A stretch of DNA of 64,000 nucleotides from Crocosphaera chwakensis CCY0110 (GCF_000169335.1 NZ_AAXW01000014.1:1-64000), one strand, 5' to 3'; counted from the first letter of the stretch, positions 19,169-28,061 are shown. The notes: generated from the sequence alone by a model not told the origin. Program-made: numbers and translations.

Positions 19169-20158
19169 TTAACCATTAAGTAATTCTTGTAATGTTTCTG
19201 TTGCTAAGCGAGGCCCATAACAAGTGACAATCTTAGAAGAAGCACGGGACGCTAAATCTCCAGCCTGTGTATAACTCATGCCGTGGGTAAGACCATATAA
19301 AAAGGCTCCAGCATACATATCTCCTGCGCCAACAGTATCAATAGCTTGAACGGGGTAAGGCGTAATTTCTATCAATTCTTGACCATCAAAAACCACTGAT
19401 CCCTGAGAACCTCTAGTAATCGCAAAACCTTTAGATAACTTTTTGAAATAGGCGATCGCTTCAGAAAACTCTTCCGTGTCTGCCATTTTTAAAGCTTCTG
19501 ATTCATTAGCAAAAATGAAATCTATGTTTGAGCCAATTATTTCTAATAATCCCTCTTTAAAAAAGTCGACCATATTGGGATCAGAGAGAGAAAATGTAGT
19601 TTTTACTCCCGAACTTTCAGCAACTTCTCTGGCTTTTATAGCAGCAGCTTTAGCAGTTGGAGAGGTAACTAAATAGCCTTCCATATAGAGGTATTCAGAA
19701 TCAGCGATCGCCTCAGTTACTAATTCTGCTTCTGATAAACTCCCACTAATTCCTAAGAAAGTGTTCATGGTGCGATCAGCATCAGGCGTAACCATAACTA
19801 AGCATTTTCCTGTGCTTCCATCTACTTCTTTTTCATCATGAACATTGGTATCTAAACCACAGTTCTGTAAATCTTCTAAATAGAAAAATCCGGCTTCATC
19901 TTTAGCCACTTTACAAGAGTAAAAACCCTTAGCTCCAAATTGACTTAAAGCAACCATTGTATTAGCAGCAGATCCCCCACCACTTTGCTTACAAAGATTA
20001 CCATTAAATTTAGCGATGATCTCCCCTTGACGAACGTCATCGACCAAAGTCATCACCCCTTTATCAATGTTTAAATCTTGTAATAATTCGGGAGTGACTT
20101 GAAACTCCATATCAACCAAAGCATTACCGACACCGTAAACGTGATACTTTCTACCCAT
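19169..20158 (-). CDS. PfkB-family carbohydrate/adenosine kinase
   Basis: 329 residues. PfkB features: N-terminal VYGVGNALVDMEFQV, the GG-containing SGGGSAANTMVALSQFGAK (substrate binding), and the catalytic DTVGAGDMYAGAFLYG near residue 275, whose Asp is the base. The overall layout resembles adenosine kinase and related ribokinase-like enzymes of cyanobacteria. It would phosphorylate a nucleoside or sugar hydroxyl with ATP; adenosine is the best guess. Monocistronic, with a possible terminator at 19111-19128. Confidence 0.88.
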   Translation of the reverse strand: MGRKYHVYGVGNALVDMEFQVTPELLQDLNIDKGVMTLVDDVRQGEIIAKFNGNLCKQSGGGSAANTMVALSQFGAKGFYSCKVAKDEAGFFYLEDLQNCGLDTNVHDEKEVDGSTGKCLVMVTPDADRTMNTFLGISGSLSEAELVTEAIADSEYLYMEGYLVTSPTAKAAAIKAREVAESSGVKTTFSLSDPNMVDFFKEGLLEIIGSNIDFIFANESEALKMADTEEFSEAIAYFKKLSKGFAITRGSQGSVVFDGQELIEITPYPVQAIDTVGAGDMYAGAFLYGLTHGMSYTQAGDLASRASSKIVTCYGPRLATETLQELLNG

Positions 20159-20453
20159 GAAAATTCTCTAGCTGTGCTTGTGATCCTCACGATAATATAA
20201 CAATTGTTTAGGTTTAGACAATTTCTAATTGTTTAGAAGTTTCGCTATTGACAGAAAATAAACATTATGCAGTCAAAGAAGTAGAGGGAGATAGTTGTTC
20301 TAAAATAAATTCCCGTTCTCTTCGAGATCGCTCTCTATCCTCATGGCTTAATTTTATTTTGGGATAACAGAAGTGGTTTTTTAACTTCGTCGAACTCACG
20401 TTCGTTAACTCTACCCCAAAAAGAGAGATTTAAAACACATTAATGGTCAAATT

Positions 20454-21830
20454 TTAGCTCCTGAAGTTGCGACCAATTGGTAGTTTAACCATAAAGAGAC
20501 TTCCTTTGTCTACTACACTGTTTACTTGAATTGTACCGTGATGGGCAAGTACGAGTGCTTTGGCAATAGATAATCCTAAACCTGAACCCCCCCTTACTCT
20601 TGAACGTGCTTTATCAACTCGGTAAAATCGTTCAAAAATGTAGGGTAATTCCTTATTGTCAATTCCTATTCCTGTGTCTTGAACTTGAATTAGTGCAAAA
20701 TTATTATGTTGCTTCAAGATGATTGTTACTTGCCCACCCGTAGGAGTATATTGAATACCATTAACAACTAAATTAAATAATAGACGATAAATTTGCTCAG
20801 TATTACCGATTATTTCTAGAGGATAACTAACCCTAATGTCAGGGATTAAAATAATTTCTGATGAAATAGCAAAATTAGCAACTTCTTTAACTAAATCACT
20901 AATAAGATCGTTGAGACAAATTTTCTCTTTTTTAATAGAAGTAGTCGAGATTGTATTTAATGGGCAATCTAAACGAGATAATATTAATAAATCAGATACT
21001 AAACTTGATAATCTTTTTGTTTGTTTTCTTAAAGTTTCTAACGTATTGCGTAACTCATTTTCAGTTAAACTTGATATCATTAGAGTTGATTCTATTGTAG
21101 CTAAGGTAGCAGCTAACGGAGTTCTTAATTCATGGGCTGCATCGGCAGTAAATTGTTGAATTTGATGATAAGATTTAGCTATAGGTTTCATGGCTATTCC
21201 TGTTAATATCCAAGCAGAAATACCAATTAAAATAATAGCTAAAGGCAATCCTAATAATAAAATTAAAACTACCATTTTTAAGTAATTATCAAAATCTTTA
21301 AGACTTCTAGAAACTTGTAAATAGCCCCAGTTTTCTCCTGTATTGGTGTGTAATAAATGAGATTGTTGTAAATAGCGTATTCCTTGATTATCTGTAATAA
21401 TTATTTTTTTATCTGGTTGTTTTTTTTGGGATAAACCTTTAGGATAGTTTCGACTATAAGCAATTAAATGATGAGAAAGATCAAAAATTTGTAAGTAATA
21501 TTGTCCGTTGTCAATAGTTCCAATACGGTAATTAGAAATATTATCTAAAGAAGGACAAGAAGAGTCAACAAGACATAAATTAGGAAAGAATTGTTTAACG
21601 TCGTCACTCAGTTTTCCAGGAGTGTCAAGAATAATCTCAAAATTATCATGAAGAGTTCCTGCAACGGTCTTTAATTCTTTTTCTACTGTGATTCGATGAG
21701 CATGAATAATGGCTTCATATACCCCAAAACCAATAATTGCTAAAACTAGACTAATTCCACTAATATACCAACTGGCTAAACGCCATTTTGTTTTTCTAAA
21801 TAATTTTAATTTATCAGGTTTTATTATCAT
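20454..21830 (-). CDS. Two-component sensor histidine kinase of a metal-type system
   Basis: 458 residues. Two membrane helices (about 17-40 and 185-212) bracket a periplasmic loop of about 145 residues containing a Cys pair (NLCLVDSSC) that could contribute to metal or redox sensing. The H-box is FTADAAHELRTPLAATLATI with His233; N and G boxes are NGIQYTPTGG, DTGIGID and RGGSGLGLSIAKAL. It follows the response-regulator gene by 10 bases. Layout and neighbours resemble the cyanobacterial RppAB/NrsRS and CopRS systems. Copper is inferred from the adjacent copA, cupredoxin and Csp-like genes. Confidence 0.9.
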   Translation of the reverse strand: MIIKPDKLKLFRKTKWRLASWYISGISLVLAIIGFGVYEAIIHAHRITVEKELKTVAGTLHDNFEIILDTPGKLSDDVKQFFPNLCLVDSSCPSLDNISNYRIGTIDNGQYYLQIFDLSHHLIAYSRNYPKGLSQKKQPDKKIIITDNQGIRYLQQSHLLHTNTGENWGYLQVSRSLKDFDNYLKMVVLILLLGLPLAIILIGISAWILTGIAMKPIAKSYHQIQQFTADAAHELRTPLAATLATIESTLMISSLTENELRNTLETLRKQTKRLSSLVSDLLILSRLDCPLNTISTTSIKKEKICLNDLISDLVKEVANFAISSEIILIPDIRVSYPLEIIGNTEQIYRLLFNLVVNGIQYTPTGGQVTIILKQHNNFALIQVQDTGIGIDNKELPYIFERFYRVDKARSRVRGGSGLGLSIAKALVLAHHGTIQVNSVVDKGSLFMVKLPIGRNFRS

Positions 21831-21840
21831 AATCTAAGAA

Positions 21841-22536
21841 TTAATTATTAATAATAAAGCGATAACCCAAACCATAAACAGTTTCAATATAATTGTCTCC
21901 ACAGTGAGGTTCTAATTTACGCCGTAACAAGCGAATTTGTGCAGCAACTACATTACTCATCGGTTCATTTCCCCATTCCCAAAGTTGTGAAAGAAGCTGA
22001 TCACGGGTAACAATTTGATTAGGATGTTTCATAAAATATTCTAAGAGTTGAAATTCTTTATTGGTTAAAGGAATAGGTTGATGTTTTCCCATTTGATCTC
22101 GATAAAAAATTGTATAATTACTGTAGTCTAATGTAATATGTCCTACGGTTAACTTTTGAGGGTTAATAGTGGGAAAACGGCGTTGTAATGCTCGTAATCT
22201 TGCTAATAATTCCGCCATTCCAAAAGGTTTAACTAAATAATCATCGGCACCGGCATCTAAACCAATAACTTTATCTTCTTCTCTATCTTTTGCGGTTAAC
22301 ATTAAAATGGGTAAAGAACTGTTTTGTTGTCTAATTTTTTTGATTAAATCAATGCCTGATATTTTCGGTAATAACCAATCAAAAATACCGATAGTATAGA
22401 GATTTAATCCCATTTCTATTAAATCATTAGCTTCTTCTCCATCCTTCGCCCAATCTACAATATAATTATGTTGAATTAAAACCCGTTTAATGGCAGTTCC
22501 TAAGTCATTTTCGTCTTCAACTAATAAGATACGCAT
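21841..22536 (-). CDS. OmpR/PhoB-family response regulator (RppA/CopR-like)
   Basis: 231 residues: receiver domain with LLVEDEN at the start and the phospho-acceptor in IGIFDWLLPKISG (Asp53), LMLTAKD and KPFGMAELLARL, then a winged-helix domain (LTNKEFQLLEYFMKHPNQIV, NVVAAQIRLLRRKLEP, VYGLGYRF). First gene of a two-gene operon with the kinase. Tandem TTCAT repeats 85 bases upstream of its start, and again upstream of the Csp-like gene, fit the known CopR site and suggest self-regulation. Confidence 0.93.
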   Translation of the reverse strand: MRILLVEDENDLGTAIKRVLIQHNYIVDWAKDGEEANDLIEMGLNLYTIGIFDWLLPKISGIDLIKKIRQQNSSLPILMLTAKDREEDKVIGLDAGADDYLVKPFGMAELLARLRALQRRFPTINPQKLTVGHITLDYSNYTIFYRDQMGKHQPIPLTNKEFQLLEYFMKHPNQIVTRDQLLSQLWEWGNEPMSNVVAAQIRLLRRKLEPHCGDNYIETVYGLGYRFIINN

Positions 22537-22620
22537 AAGTTTTATTCATGTTTCTGCCTGTGCTGGTTTGATCATCAATATCATAATGAATAATAGTAAC
22601 AAAAAAAAGAATAATGATAT

Positions 22621-22636
22621 TTCATCCTCATTTCAT
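22621..22636 (+). promoter_or_regulatory. Candidate response-regulator box (TTCAT-N6-TTCAT)
   Basis: Direct repeat TTCAT-CCTCAT-TTCAT in the divergent region between the regulator operon and the OB-fold gene. CopR of Synechocystis is reported to bind TTCAT-N4-7-TTCAT. The same motif with the same spacing occurs at 26852-26867. Confidence 0.55.
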
Positions 22637-22705
22637 TTTTCAGCGTAATAATATTAACGTAATCGTTTAAATAGCTAAATTATTAAGTTTTGTTACTTAA
22701 GCGAA

Positions 22706-22727
22706 ACTCTCCAGTAGACTAGAGGGT
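22706..22727 (+). promoter_or_regulatory. Candidate MerR-type operator upstream of the OB-fold gene
   Basis: Imperfect dyad ACTCTCCAGT-AG-ACTAGAGGGT (8 of 10 pairs). A -10 like TACCAT starts at 22729, exactly 23 bases from the dyad start, the same distance as in the second site at 23391-23422. The -35 (GAAACT at 22703) is poor, as expected for a regulator-dependent promoter. Confidence 0.6.
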
Positions 22728-22772
22728 TTACCATGAAAGTAGCAGAAAAGTTAAGTGATTGGAGGCAAAACA

Positions 22773-23369
22773 ATGAAAATCAACTTAGCTAATAAAACCC
22801 TTCAAAGTTCAGCTTTAGCAGGAATCACCTTATTAGTATTGAGTTCTATTCCTCTATTAGCAGACAATCCTACTTCACAACCGACATCCAACACGAATAC
22901 TGTTCCTTGTTGGAATACACCTGGTAATTCTCAAACCTATCAACAACATCGGCAATGGATGGCGCAACAAGGTTCCATGATGGGTCAAGATTGGCAAGGA
23001 AGCGGTGGTTGGGGACACCATTCCCAATACGGCAGAATGTATGACCCGAATAATATGGCTACTGTTAGGGGAGAAGTTGTCAGCGTCAATACGTTTACCC
23101 CAAGAGAGGGGATGTCCGGCGGTATGCACCTACAGTTGAAAACGGACAATAATCAAACAATGGATGTTCATTTAGGCCCGGCTTGGTATCTTCAAAATCA
23201 AGATGTTCAAATTCAACCCAACGATAACATTGAAGTGATCGGTTCAAGAATGAATTTTAATGGTCAATCTGCCATGATGGCTGCCTCTGTTCAGAAAGGA
23301 GAGATGACCCTAATGCTAAGAAATGAGAATGGTTTTCCTATGTGGCATGGATGGAGAGGTAATCAATAA
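22773..23369 (+). CDS. Secreted OB-fold-like (DUF5666-like) protein of the metal island
   Basis: About 198 residues from the ATG at 22773, chosen because GGAGG lies at 22761-22765; a longer in-frame start at 22755 has no such site. A signal peptide (TLQSSALAGITLLVLSSIPL, cut near LLADN) sends it to the periplasm. A Met/His/Gln/Gly-rich stretch (GSMMGQDWQGSGGWGHHSQY) resembles weak copper-binding sequence. The second half (TVRGEVVSVNTFTPREGM, DNIEVIGSRMNFNGQ) looks like a small beta-barrel. Probably metal-binding or tolerance related; precise role unknown. Likely driven by the MerR-type promoter just upstream. Confidence 0.7.
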   Translation: MKINLANKTLQSSALAGITLLVLSSIPLLADNPTSQPTSNTNTVPCWNTPGNSQTYQQHRQWMAQQGSMMGQDWQGSGGWGHHSQYGRMYDPNNMATVRGEVVSVNTFTPREGMSGGMHLQLKTDNNQTMDVHLGPAWYLQNQDVQIQPNDNIEVIGSRMNFNGQSAMMAASVQKGEMTLMLRNENGFPMWHGWRGNQ

Positions 23370-23390
23370 AAAATTACTCAGTCTCAAGTC

Positions 23391-23422
23391 TTGACTCTAC
23401 AGTTTACTACAGACTCTAGACT
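23391..23422 (+). promoter_or_regulatory. MerR-type promoter with 20-base spacer in front of merR
   Basis: TTGACT (23391-23396) and TAGACT (23417-23422) are separated by 20 bases, longer than the usual 17, and the spacer holds a dyad ACTCTACAGT-TT-ACTACAGACT. A long spacer with a centred dyad is the hallmark of promoters untwisted by MerR-family activators. It should be autoregulated by the following gene and drive merR-copA-cupredoxin. Confidence 0.75.
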
Positions 23423-23451
23423 ATGAAATACCACTAAAGAGACAAATACCG

Positions 23452-23889
23452 ATGAATCAAGACACTTTACTCAGAATAGGAGAATTAGCCAAACAAACAG
23501 GGTTATCTGTGGGAAATTTACGATATTACAGCGATTTGGGTGTTTTACATCCCGTTAAAATTGCAGACAATGGCTATCGTTACTATAGCTTAGATGCCAG
23601 TCAACAAGTTGCCTTTATCAAAAAAGCCCAGTCCCTGGGTTTTTCCCTAGAAGAAATTAAGCGCATTTTGGATGTCAGAGATCGAGGTGAAATCCCCTGT
23701 GAATTAGTGCAAGACTTACTCGACCAGAAAATAGAAGATTTAGAAATAAAAATAAAGCAAATGACCTTATTTAAAGCTGAATTAGAAGAATATAGGAATA
23801 CGTGGCACAGTAATCCTAACCCACAGCCTAAATCTGATGAGGTTTGTCCTTTAATTTCTAGCGTGTCTCTACATTCTGGGAAAAACTAA
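23452..23889 (+). CDS. MerR-family heavy-metal-responsive transcription regulator
   Basis: 145 residues: winged-helix start LLRIGELAKQTGLSVGNLRY, then a long dimerisation helix (LDQKIEDLEIKIKQMTLFKA). Cysteines at IPCELV (about residue 82) and EVCPLI (about 130) sit where ZntR/MerR-type proteins bind metal, rather than the CxxxxxxxC loop of CueR, so the inducing metal is not certain. It precedes the P-type ATPase by 20 bases and is preceded by a 20-base-spacer promoter. Confidence 0.9.
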   Translation: MNQDTLLRIGELAKQTGLSVGNLRYYSDLGVLHPVKIADNGYRYYSLDASQQVAFIKKAQSLGFSLEEIKRILDVRDRGEIPCELVQDLLDQKIEDLEIKIKQMTLFKAELEEYRNTWHSNPNPQPKSDEVCPLISSVSLHSGKN

Positions 23890-23909
23890 CTATTTTAGAG
23901 GATAATCAC

Positions 23910-26189
23910 ATGGAAACTTGCCATTTAAAATTAGAAGGAATGAGTTGCGCTAGTTGTGCCTCTACCATTGAACAAGCGTTAAGCAATGCGAAAGGAGTCA
24001 GAAAAAGTAATGTTAATTTTGCTCTGTCTCAAGCCACAGTAACCTATGATCCAAATCTAACTAATCCATCCTTAATTCAAGACGTGGTTAAAGACATCGG
24101 TTATAAGGCTTTTTCTCAAGAAGAAAATGAAGGACAAGGAGATGAAGAAAAAGCCACAAGAGAAGCCGAAAAAAAAGAATTAACTTATAAAGTTATTGTC
24201 GGTTGTGTCATTAGTATTTTGTTAATTATTGGGATGTTACCCATGATGACAGGGTTAGAAATAGATTGGATTCCAGGTTTTCTCCAAAGTCATTGGGGAC
24301 AATTTATCTTAGCCACTCCTGTTATTTTTTGGGTAGGAACTGACTTTTTTACTGGGGCTTGGAAAGCTTTTAAGCATCATTCTGCTAACATGGATACTTT
24401 AGTCTCATTAGGGACTGGGGTCGCTTATTTGTACTCTTTATTTGCTACTATTTTTCCTCAAATTTTAGAATCCCAAGGTATTTCTGCCGAAGTTTATTAT
24501 GAAGTTGCTTCAGTAGTGATTACCCTGGTTTTATTAGGAAGATTATTAGAAAATAGAGCCAAAGGACAAACCTCAGAAGCCATCAGAAAATTAATGGGGT
24601 TACAAGCAAAAACAGCCAGAATCATTCGAGGTCAACAAGAGCTAGATATTCCCATTGATCAAGTAATGGTAGAAGATATCATCGTGGTTCGTCCAGGGGA
24701 AAAAATTCCTGTTGATGGAGAAGTCGTTGAAGGAGAATCTTCTATTGATGAATCAATGGTGACGGGTGAACCTATTCCTATTAAGAAAAAAGCAGGAGAT
24801 GAAGTAATCGGCGCAACCATTAATAAGACAGGAAGTTTTAAATTTAAAGCGACAAAAGTCGGTAAAGATACGGTTTTAGCACAGATTGTTAAATTAGTTC
24901 AAGATGCCCAAGGCAGTAAAGCCCCTATTCAACAATTAGCCGATCAAGTGACGGGATGGTTTGTGCCAGCAGTGATGGCTGTTGCTATTCTGACATTTAT
25001 TATATGGTTTAATGCGATCGGTAACGTTACCCTGGCCATGATTACAACCGTAGGGGTTTTAATTATTGCTTGTCCTTGTGCCTTGGGTTTAGCAACACCA
25101 ACATCTATTATGGTAGGAACCGGAAAAGGGGCAGAAAATGGGGTATTAATTAAAGGAGCAGATAGCTTAGAATTAGCCCATAAACTAAATACAATTGTCT
25201 GCGATAAAACAGGAACCATTACCCAAGGAAAACCCAGTGTAACTAACTATATTACGGTTAAAGGAGTGGCTAACAATCATGAAATTGAACTCTTAAAAAT
25301 AGCTGCTGCTTTAGAAAAACAGTCCGAACATCCTCTGGCCGAAGCTGTGGTTAATTATGCCCAATCTCAAGGGGTAAAAATGCCTTTACCTGAAGTGAGG
25401 AATTTTGAAGCAGTAGCAGGGATGGGAGTCCAAGGAAAGGTATCAGGAAAATTGGTACAAATTGGCACACAAAGATGGATGGATGCGTTAAATATCAATA
25501 CCCAATCTTTAGACTCAACTCGTCAACAATGGGAACAAGAAGCCCAAACCACTGCTTTAATCGCTATAGATGGGCAAATTGAGGGCTTAATGGGTATTGC
25601 TGATGCCATCAAACCCTCTTCAGTTGAAGCGGTAAAAGCGTTACAAAGAATGGGGTTAGAAGTGGTGATGTTAACAGGAGATAACCAAAAAACCGCCGAA
25701 GCGATCGCTTCTCAAGTGGGAATTAAACGAGTTTTTGCCCAAGTTCGTCCCGACCAAAAAGCCAGTACCATTCAACAAATTCAACAAGAAAGATTGAACC
25801 GAAAACAAAAACATAAAATCGTTGCAATGGTGGGAGATGGTATTAATGATGCCCCCGCTTTAGCCCAAGCAGACGTAGGAATTGCGATCGGAACGGGAAC
25901 CGATGTGGCTATGGCAGCAAGTGATTTAACCCTAATTTCTGGGGATTTACGAGGCATTGTCACCGCCATTAAACTCAGTCATGCCACCATGAGAAATATT
26001 AAAGAAAATCTCTTTTTTGCCTACATTTACAATACCCTGGGTATTCCCATTGCAGCCGGTATTTTATATCCCTTTTTCGGTTGGTTATTGAATCCCATGA
26101 TTGCAGGGGCTGCTATGGCGTTTAGTTCGGTTTCTGTGGTAACAAATGCGTTAAGATTGCGTAATTTTAACCCGACTGTTAATCGTTAA
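23910..26189 (+). CDS. copA: Copper-type P1B ATPase (CopA/PacS/CtaA family)
   Basis: 759 residues. One N-terminal heavy-metal domain with GMSCASC (Cys13, Cys16), eight membrane helices, the transport motif IIACPCALGLATPTS (Cys388-Pro-Cys390), phosphorylation motif CDKTGTITQGKP (Asp432), the HP motif QSEHPLAEA, and MVGDGINDAPAL. CPC with a single CxxC metal domain indicates Cu(I) export from the cytoplasm or loading of lumenal copper proteins. Second gene of the merR operon; a cupredoxin follows after 25 bases. Choice between efflux CopA and thylakoid PacS cannot be made here. Confidence 0.95.
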   Translation: METCHLKLEGMSCASCASTIEQALSNAKGVRKSNVNFALSQATVTYDPNLTNPSLIQDVVKDIGYKAFSQEENEGQGDEEKATREAEKKELTYKVIVGCVISILLIIGMLPMMTGLEIDWIPGFLQSHWGQFILATPVIFWVGTDFFTGAWKAFKHHSANMDTLVSLGTGVAYLYSLFATIFPQILESQGISAEVYYEVASVVITLVLLGRLLENRAKGQTSEAIRKLMGLQAKTARIIRGQQELDIPIDQVMVEDIIVVRPGEKIPVDGEVVEGESSIDESMVTGEPIPIKKKAGDEVIGATINKTGSFKFKATKVGKDTVLAQIVKLVQDAQGSKAPIQQLADQVTGWFVPAVMAVAILTFIIWFNAIGNVTLAMITTVGVLIIACPCALGLATPTSIMVGTGKGAENGVLIKGADSLELAHKLNTIVCDKTGTITQGKPSVTNYITVKGVANNHEIELLKIAAALEKQSEHPLAEAVVNYAQSQGVKMPLPEVRNFEAVAGMGVQGKVSGKLVQIGTQRWMDALNINTQSLDSTRQQWEQEAQTTALIAIDGQIEGLMGIADAIKPSSVEAVKALQRMGLEVVMLTGDNQKTAEAIASQVGIKRVFAQVRPDQKASTIQQIQQERLNRKQKHKIVAMVGDGINDAPALAQADVGIAIGTGTDVAMAASDLTLISGDLRGIVTAIKLSHATMRNIKENLFFAYIYNTLGIPIAAGILYPFFGWLLNPMIAGAAMAFSSVSVVTNALRLRNFNPTVNR

Positions 26190-26214
26190 TTGATGAAAAT
26201 AAGGAGTAAACAAC

Positions 26215-26772
26215 ATGAAATCTAATCAAGTCATTTTCACAGGTTTATTAAGTCTCGGTTTAATCTTAGGAAATGTCCAACTATCTCAAGCTCAAATGGA
26301 CATGACTCAATCAGGTCAAAAATTTTCTCGCATTGAACAACCTTTATCTTTAAAACTATTAGTCACTTTAGGAGGGTTAGGGTTAATTGGGGCTGAAGTT
26401 TGGTGGTTTTTATTCAGTAAAAGTCAATCAAAACAAGCAACCACTAATCAGGGAATTCAAGAAGTTCAAATTACAGTTAATGGAGGCTATAATCCTGACA
26501 GAATTAGGGTTAACGTCGGACAACCTGTAAGATTAAATTTTCTACGAAAAGATCCCAGTAGTTGCCTAGAAAAAGTTATTTTACCTGACTTTCATAAAGC
26601 TCTCGATTTACCGATGAATCAAGTAAGTTCTCTAGAATTTATCCCAAATCAAGTAGGAGACTATACTTTTCATTGTGGGATGAATATGTTTAGAGGTGTT
26701 TTAGAAGTTCAAGACACAAACTCACAAGAAAATCATAATAGTCAAAAATCGGAGTCTGTTGCTTCTGTTTAG
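26215..26772 (+). CDS. Membrane-anchored cupredoxin-domain protein
   Basis: 185 residues: N-terminal signal-like helix (about 7-22), a second hydrophobic helix (about 47-67), then a cupredoxin domain beginning VQITVNGGYNPDRIRVNVGQ. Candidate copper ligands are Cys117, His127, His153, Cys154 and nearby Met residues in DYTFHCGMNMFRG. Such proteins accompany CopA-type pumps and probably bind copper on the outer face. Follows copA in the same orientation with AAGGAG before the ATG. Confidence 0.85.
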   Translation: MKSNQVIFTGLLSLGLILGNVQLSQAQMDMTQSGQKFSRIEQPLSLKLLVTLGGLGLIGAEVWWFLFSKSQSKQATTNQGIQEVQITVNGGYNPDRIRVNVGQPVRLNFLRKDPSSCLEKVILPDFHKALDLPMNQVSSLEFIPNQVGDYTFHCGMNMFRGVLEVQDTNSQENHNSQKSESVASV

Positions 26773-26851
26773 AGTATGAAGATTTAGAAATGATTGAGTT
26801 AGCAAAATTATCTAAAAAATCATCTAAAGACTACTAAATTAACAAATAAAA

Positions 26852-26867
26852 ATGAAATTAGTATGAA
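26852..26867 (-). promoter_or_regulatory. Candidate response-regulator box upstream of the Csp-like gene
   Basis: On the minus strand this reads TTCAT-ACTAAT-TTCAT, two TTCAT repeats with a 6-base gap, matching the site at 22621-22636 and the published CopR pattern. It lies 114 bases before the Csp-like start. Confidence 0.55.
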
Positions 26868-26917
26868 ATCAAGTTTCATCAATAGTAAGATATATTTTTC
26901 TGTCAAAAAGGAGAAGA

Positions 26918-26968
26918 ATGACTGACTATAAATCGTTATTATTTCAGCATTGCAAACAGATTAAATAA
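26918..26968 (+). CDS. Possible 16-residue leader peptide before the Csp-like gene
   Basis: ATG at 26918 is preceded by the best ribosome site of the area (AAAAGGAG at 26906-26913) and encodes MTDYKSLLFQHCKQIK, ending 12 bases before the Csp-like ATG, which itself has no purine-rich site. It may be a leader or coupling peptide for translation of the storage protein. Based on position only. Confidence 0.4.
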   Translation: MTDYKSLLFQHCKQIK

Positions 26969-26980
26969 TAGTAGTTTTTA

Positions 26981-27316
26981 ATGTTATTAGTTCACGAAGA
27001 ATATCAATCTAGCTTTGATGTAGCATTAAAATGTGCTGTCGAATGTGAACATTGTGCTGAAGCTTGTATGGGTCAAGCTGAGATGGTTAAATGCGCTCGC
27101 ACTTGTTTAGACTGTGCTGAAATTTGTCGTACTATTTCCACCTATATGGTACGGGGTTCTCGCTTTATTTCCCACTTAGCTAGAGCCTGTGCTGAAATTT
27201 GCCAAGCTTGTGCCGATGAATGCAGTTCTCACGATACCGAACATTGCCAGAAATGCGCTCAAGCTTGTCGCGAAGCAGTTAAAGAATACAACAATATTGC
27301 TGCTGTAGCTGCATAG
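26981..27316 (+). CDS. Cys-rich four-helix-bundle copper-binding protein (Csp/DUF326-like)
   Basis: 111 residues with 15 cysteines placed along four helices in C-x2-3-C patterns: KCAVECEHCAEAC, KCARTCLDCAEIC, ARACAEICQACADEC and HCQKCAQAC. This is the pattern of Csp3-type copper storage proteins, which hold many Cu(I) ions inside a four-helix bundle. No signal peptide, so cytosolic, like Csp3. A TTCAT-repeat box upstream links it to the adjacent two-component system. Confidence 0.92.
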   Translation: MLLVHEEYQSSFDVALKCAVECEHCAEACMGQAEMVKCARTCLDCAEICRTISTYMVRGSRFISHLARACAEICQACADECSSHDTEHCQKCAQACREAVKEYNNIAAVAA

Positions 27317-27426
27317 AAAAATTCAACAGAGGCTGAAAAGTTTTTAACCTTTAGCCTCTGCAAGATAAATTTAACCGTCTAATCAAAAAAAATTTGAATA
27401 ATAATCATAATTATAGAGGGAAAATT

Positions 27427-27603
27427 ATGAATAATAAACCTATCATTTATGGAGTCACTGGTTTCATTTCAGGTGCTGTTGTCGTTATTTTAATTGGCAT
27501 CTTAGGAATGTCTGGTATGATGTGGGGAATGGGTGGAATGATGAACGGTATGTTTAGAGGAAGATGTGACAATTACTCAACTCCAACAGTTCCGAATAAC
27601 TGA
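27427..27603 (+). CDS. Small Met/Gly-rich membrane protein
   Basis: About 58 residues from the ATG at 27427, chosen for AGAGGG at 27414-27420; an in-frame ATG at 27394 would add 11 residues. One membrane helix (YGVTGFISGAVVVILIGILG) is followed by a Met-rich tail, MSGMMWGMGGMMNGMFRG, with a single Cys. Met-rich tails bind Cu(I), so a role in periplasmic copper handling is likely by context. Family not recognised. Confidence 0.65.
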   Translation: MNNKPIIYGVTGFISGAVVVILIGILGMSGMMWGMGGMMNGMFRGRCDNYSTPTVPNN

Positions 27604-28061
27604 AAATAAGTAGATTGTAGGGTGAGCCAATCCCATGAATTATTAAATTTACCCAATAGATAACAAAAATATAGAAGAGAAAAGTGATAATTTATTCATT
27701 TAAAGTTCCTTGAAGCAATCTTTTTATTTCTATAGAGCTAATCTTGATTTGATCTGATTTTGTATAAATCACTAAAAGTAAAATTATCTCTCTTCTGTCA
27801 ATCTAGGCAGAAGAATTAAACCAACTGTCAAAGTCAGAGTTGGTGCAGATTATCCTGACGCAAGTTAGAATAGGCATCGGATAGCGTGCATTAGGAGTCG
27901 TGAAACCCGATGAAAACAAAATTATCTGGTTTTGGGTAGGTTCTCATGCTGAACTATGAAAAGATTCTAGATAAAAAATAAACTTGCGATCGTCTTTATT
28001 AAAAAAACTTTCTATAATTTAAGTTGAAAACTCTAGAAATCAAAAAAATAGAAAGAATATC
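27604..28061. other. Non-coding region inside the metal island
   Basis: About 460 bases without a convincing ORF. Contains GTAGGGTGAGC at 27617, a motif seen reversed near 47293. The middle part (27840-27930) is less A+T rich than its surroundings and could hold an RNA, but I see no stable long stem. Confidence 0.4.

Noticed and set aside
27840..27930. Possible riboswitch before the small membrane gene
   Set aside because: I could not find a conserved aptamer core or strong paired stems.
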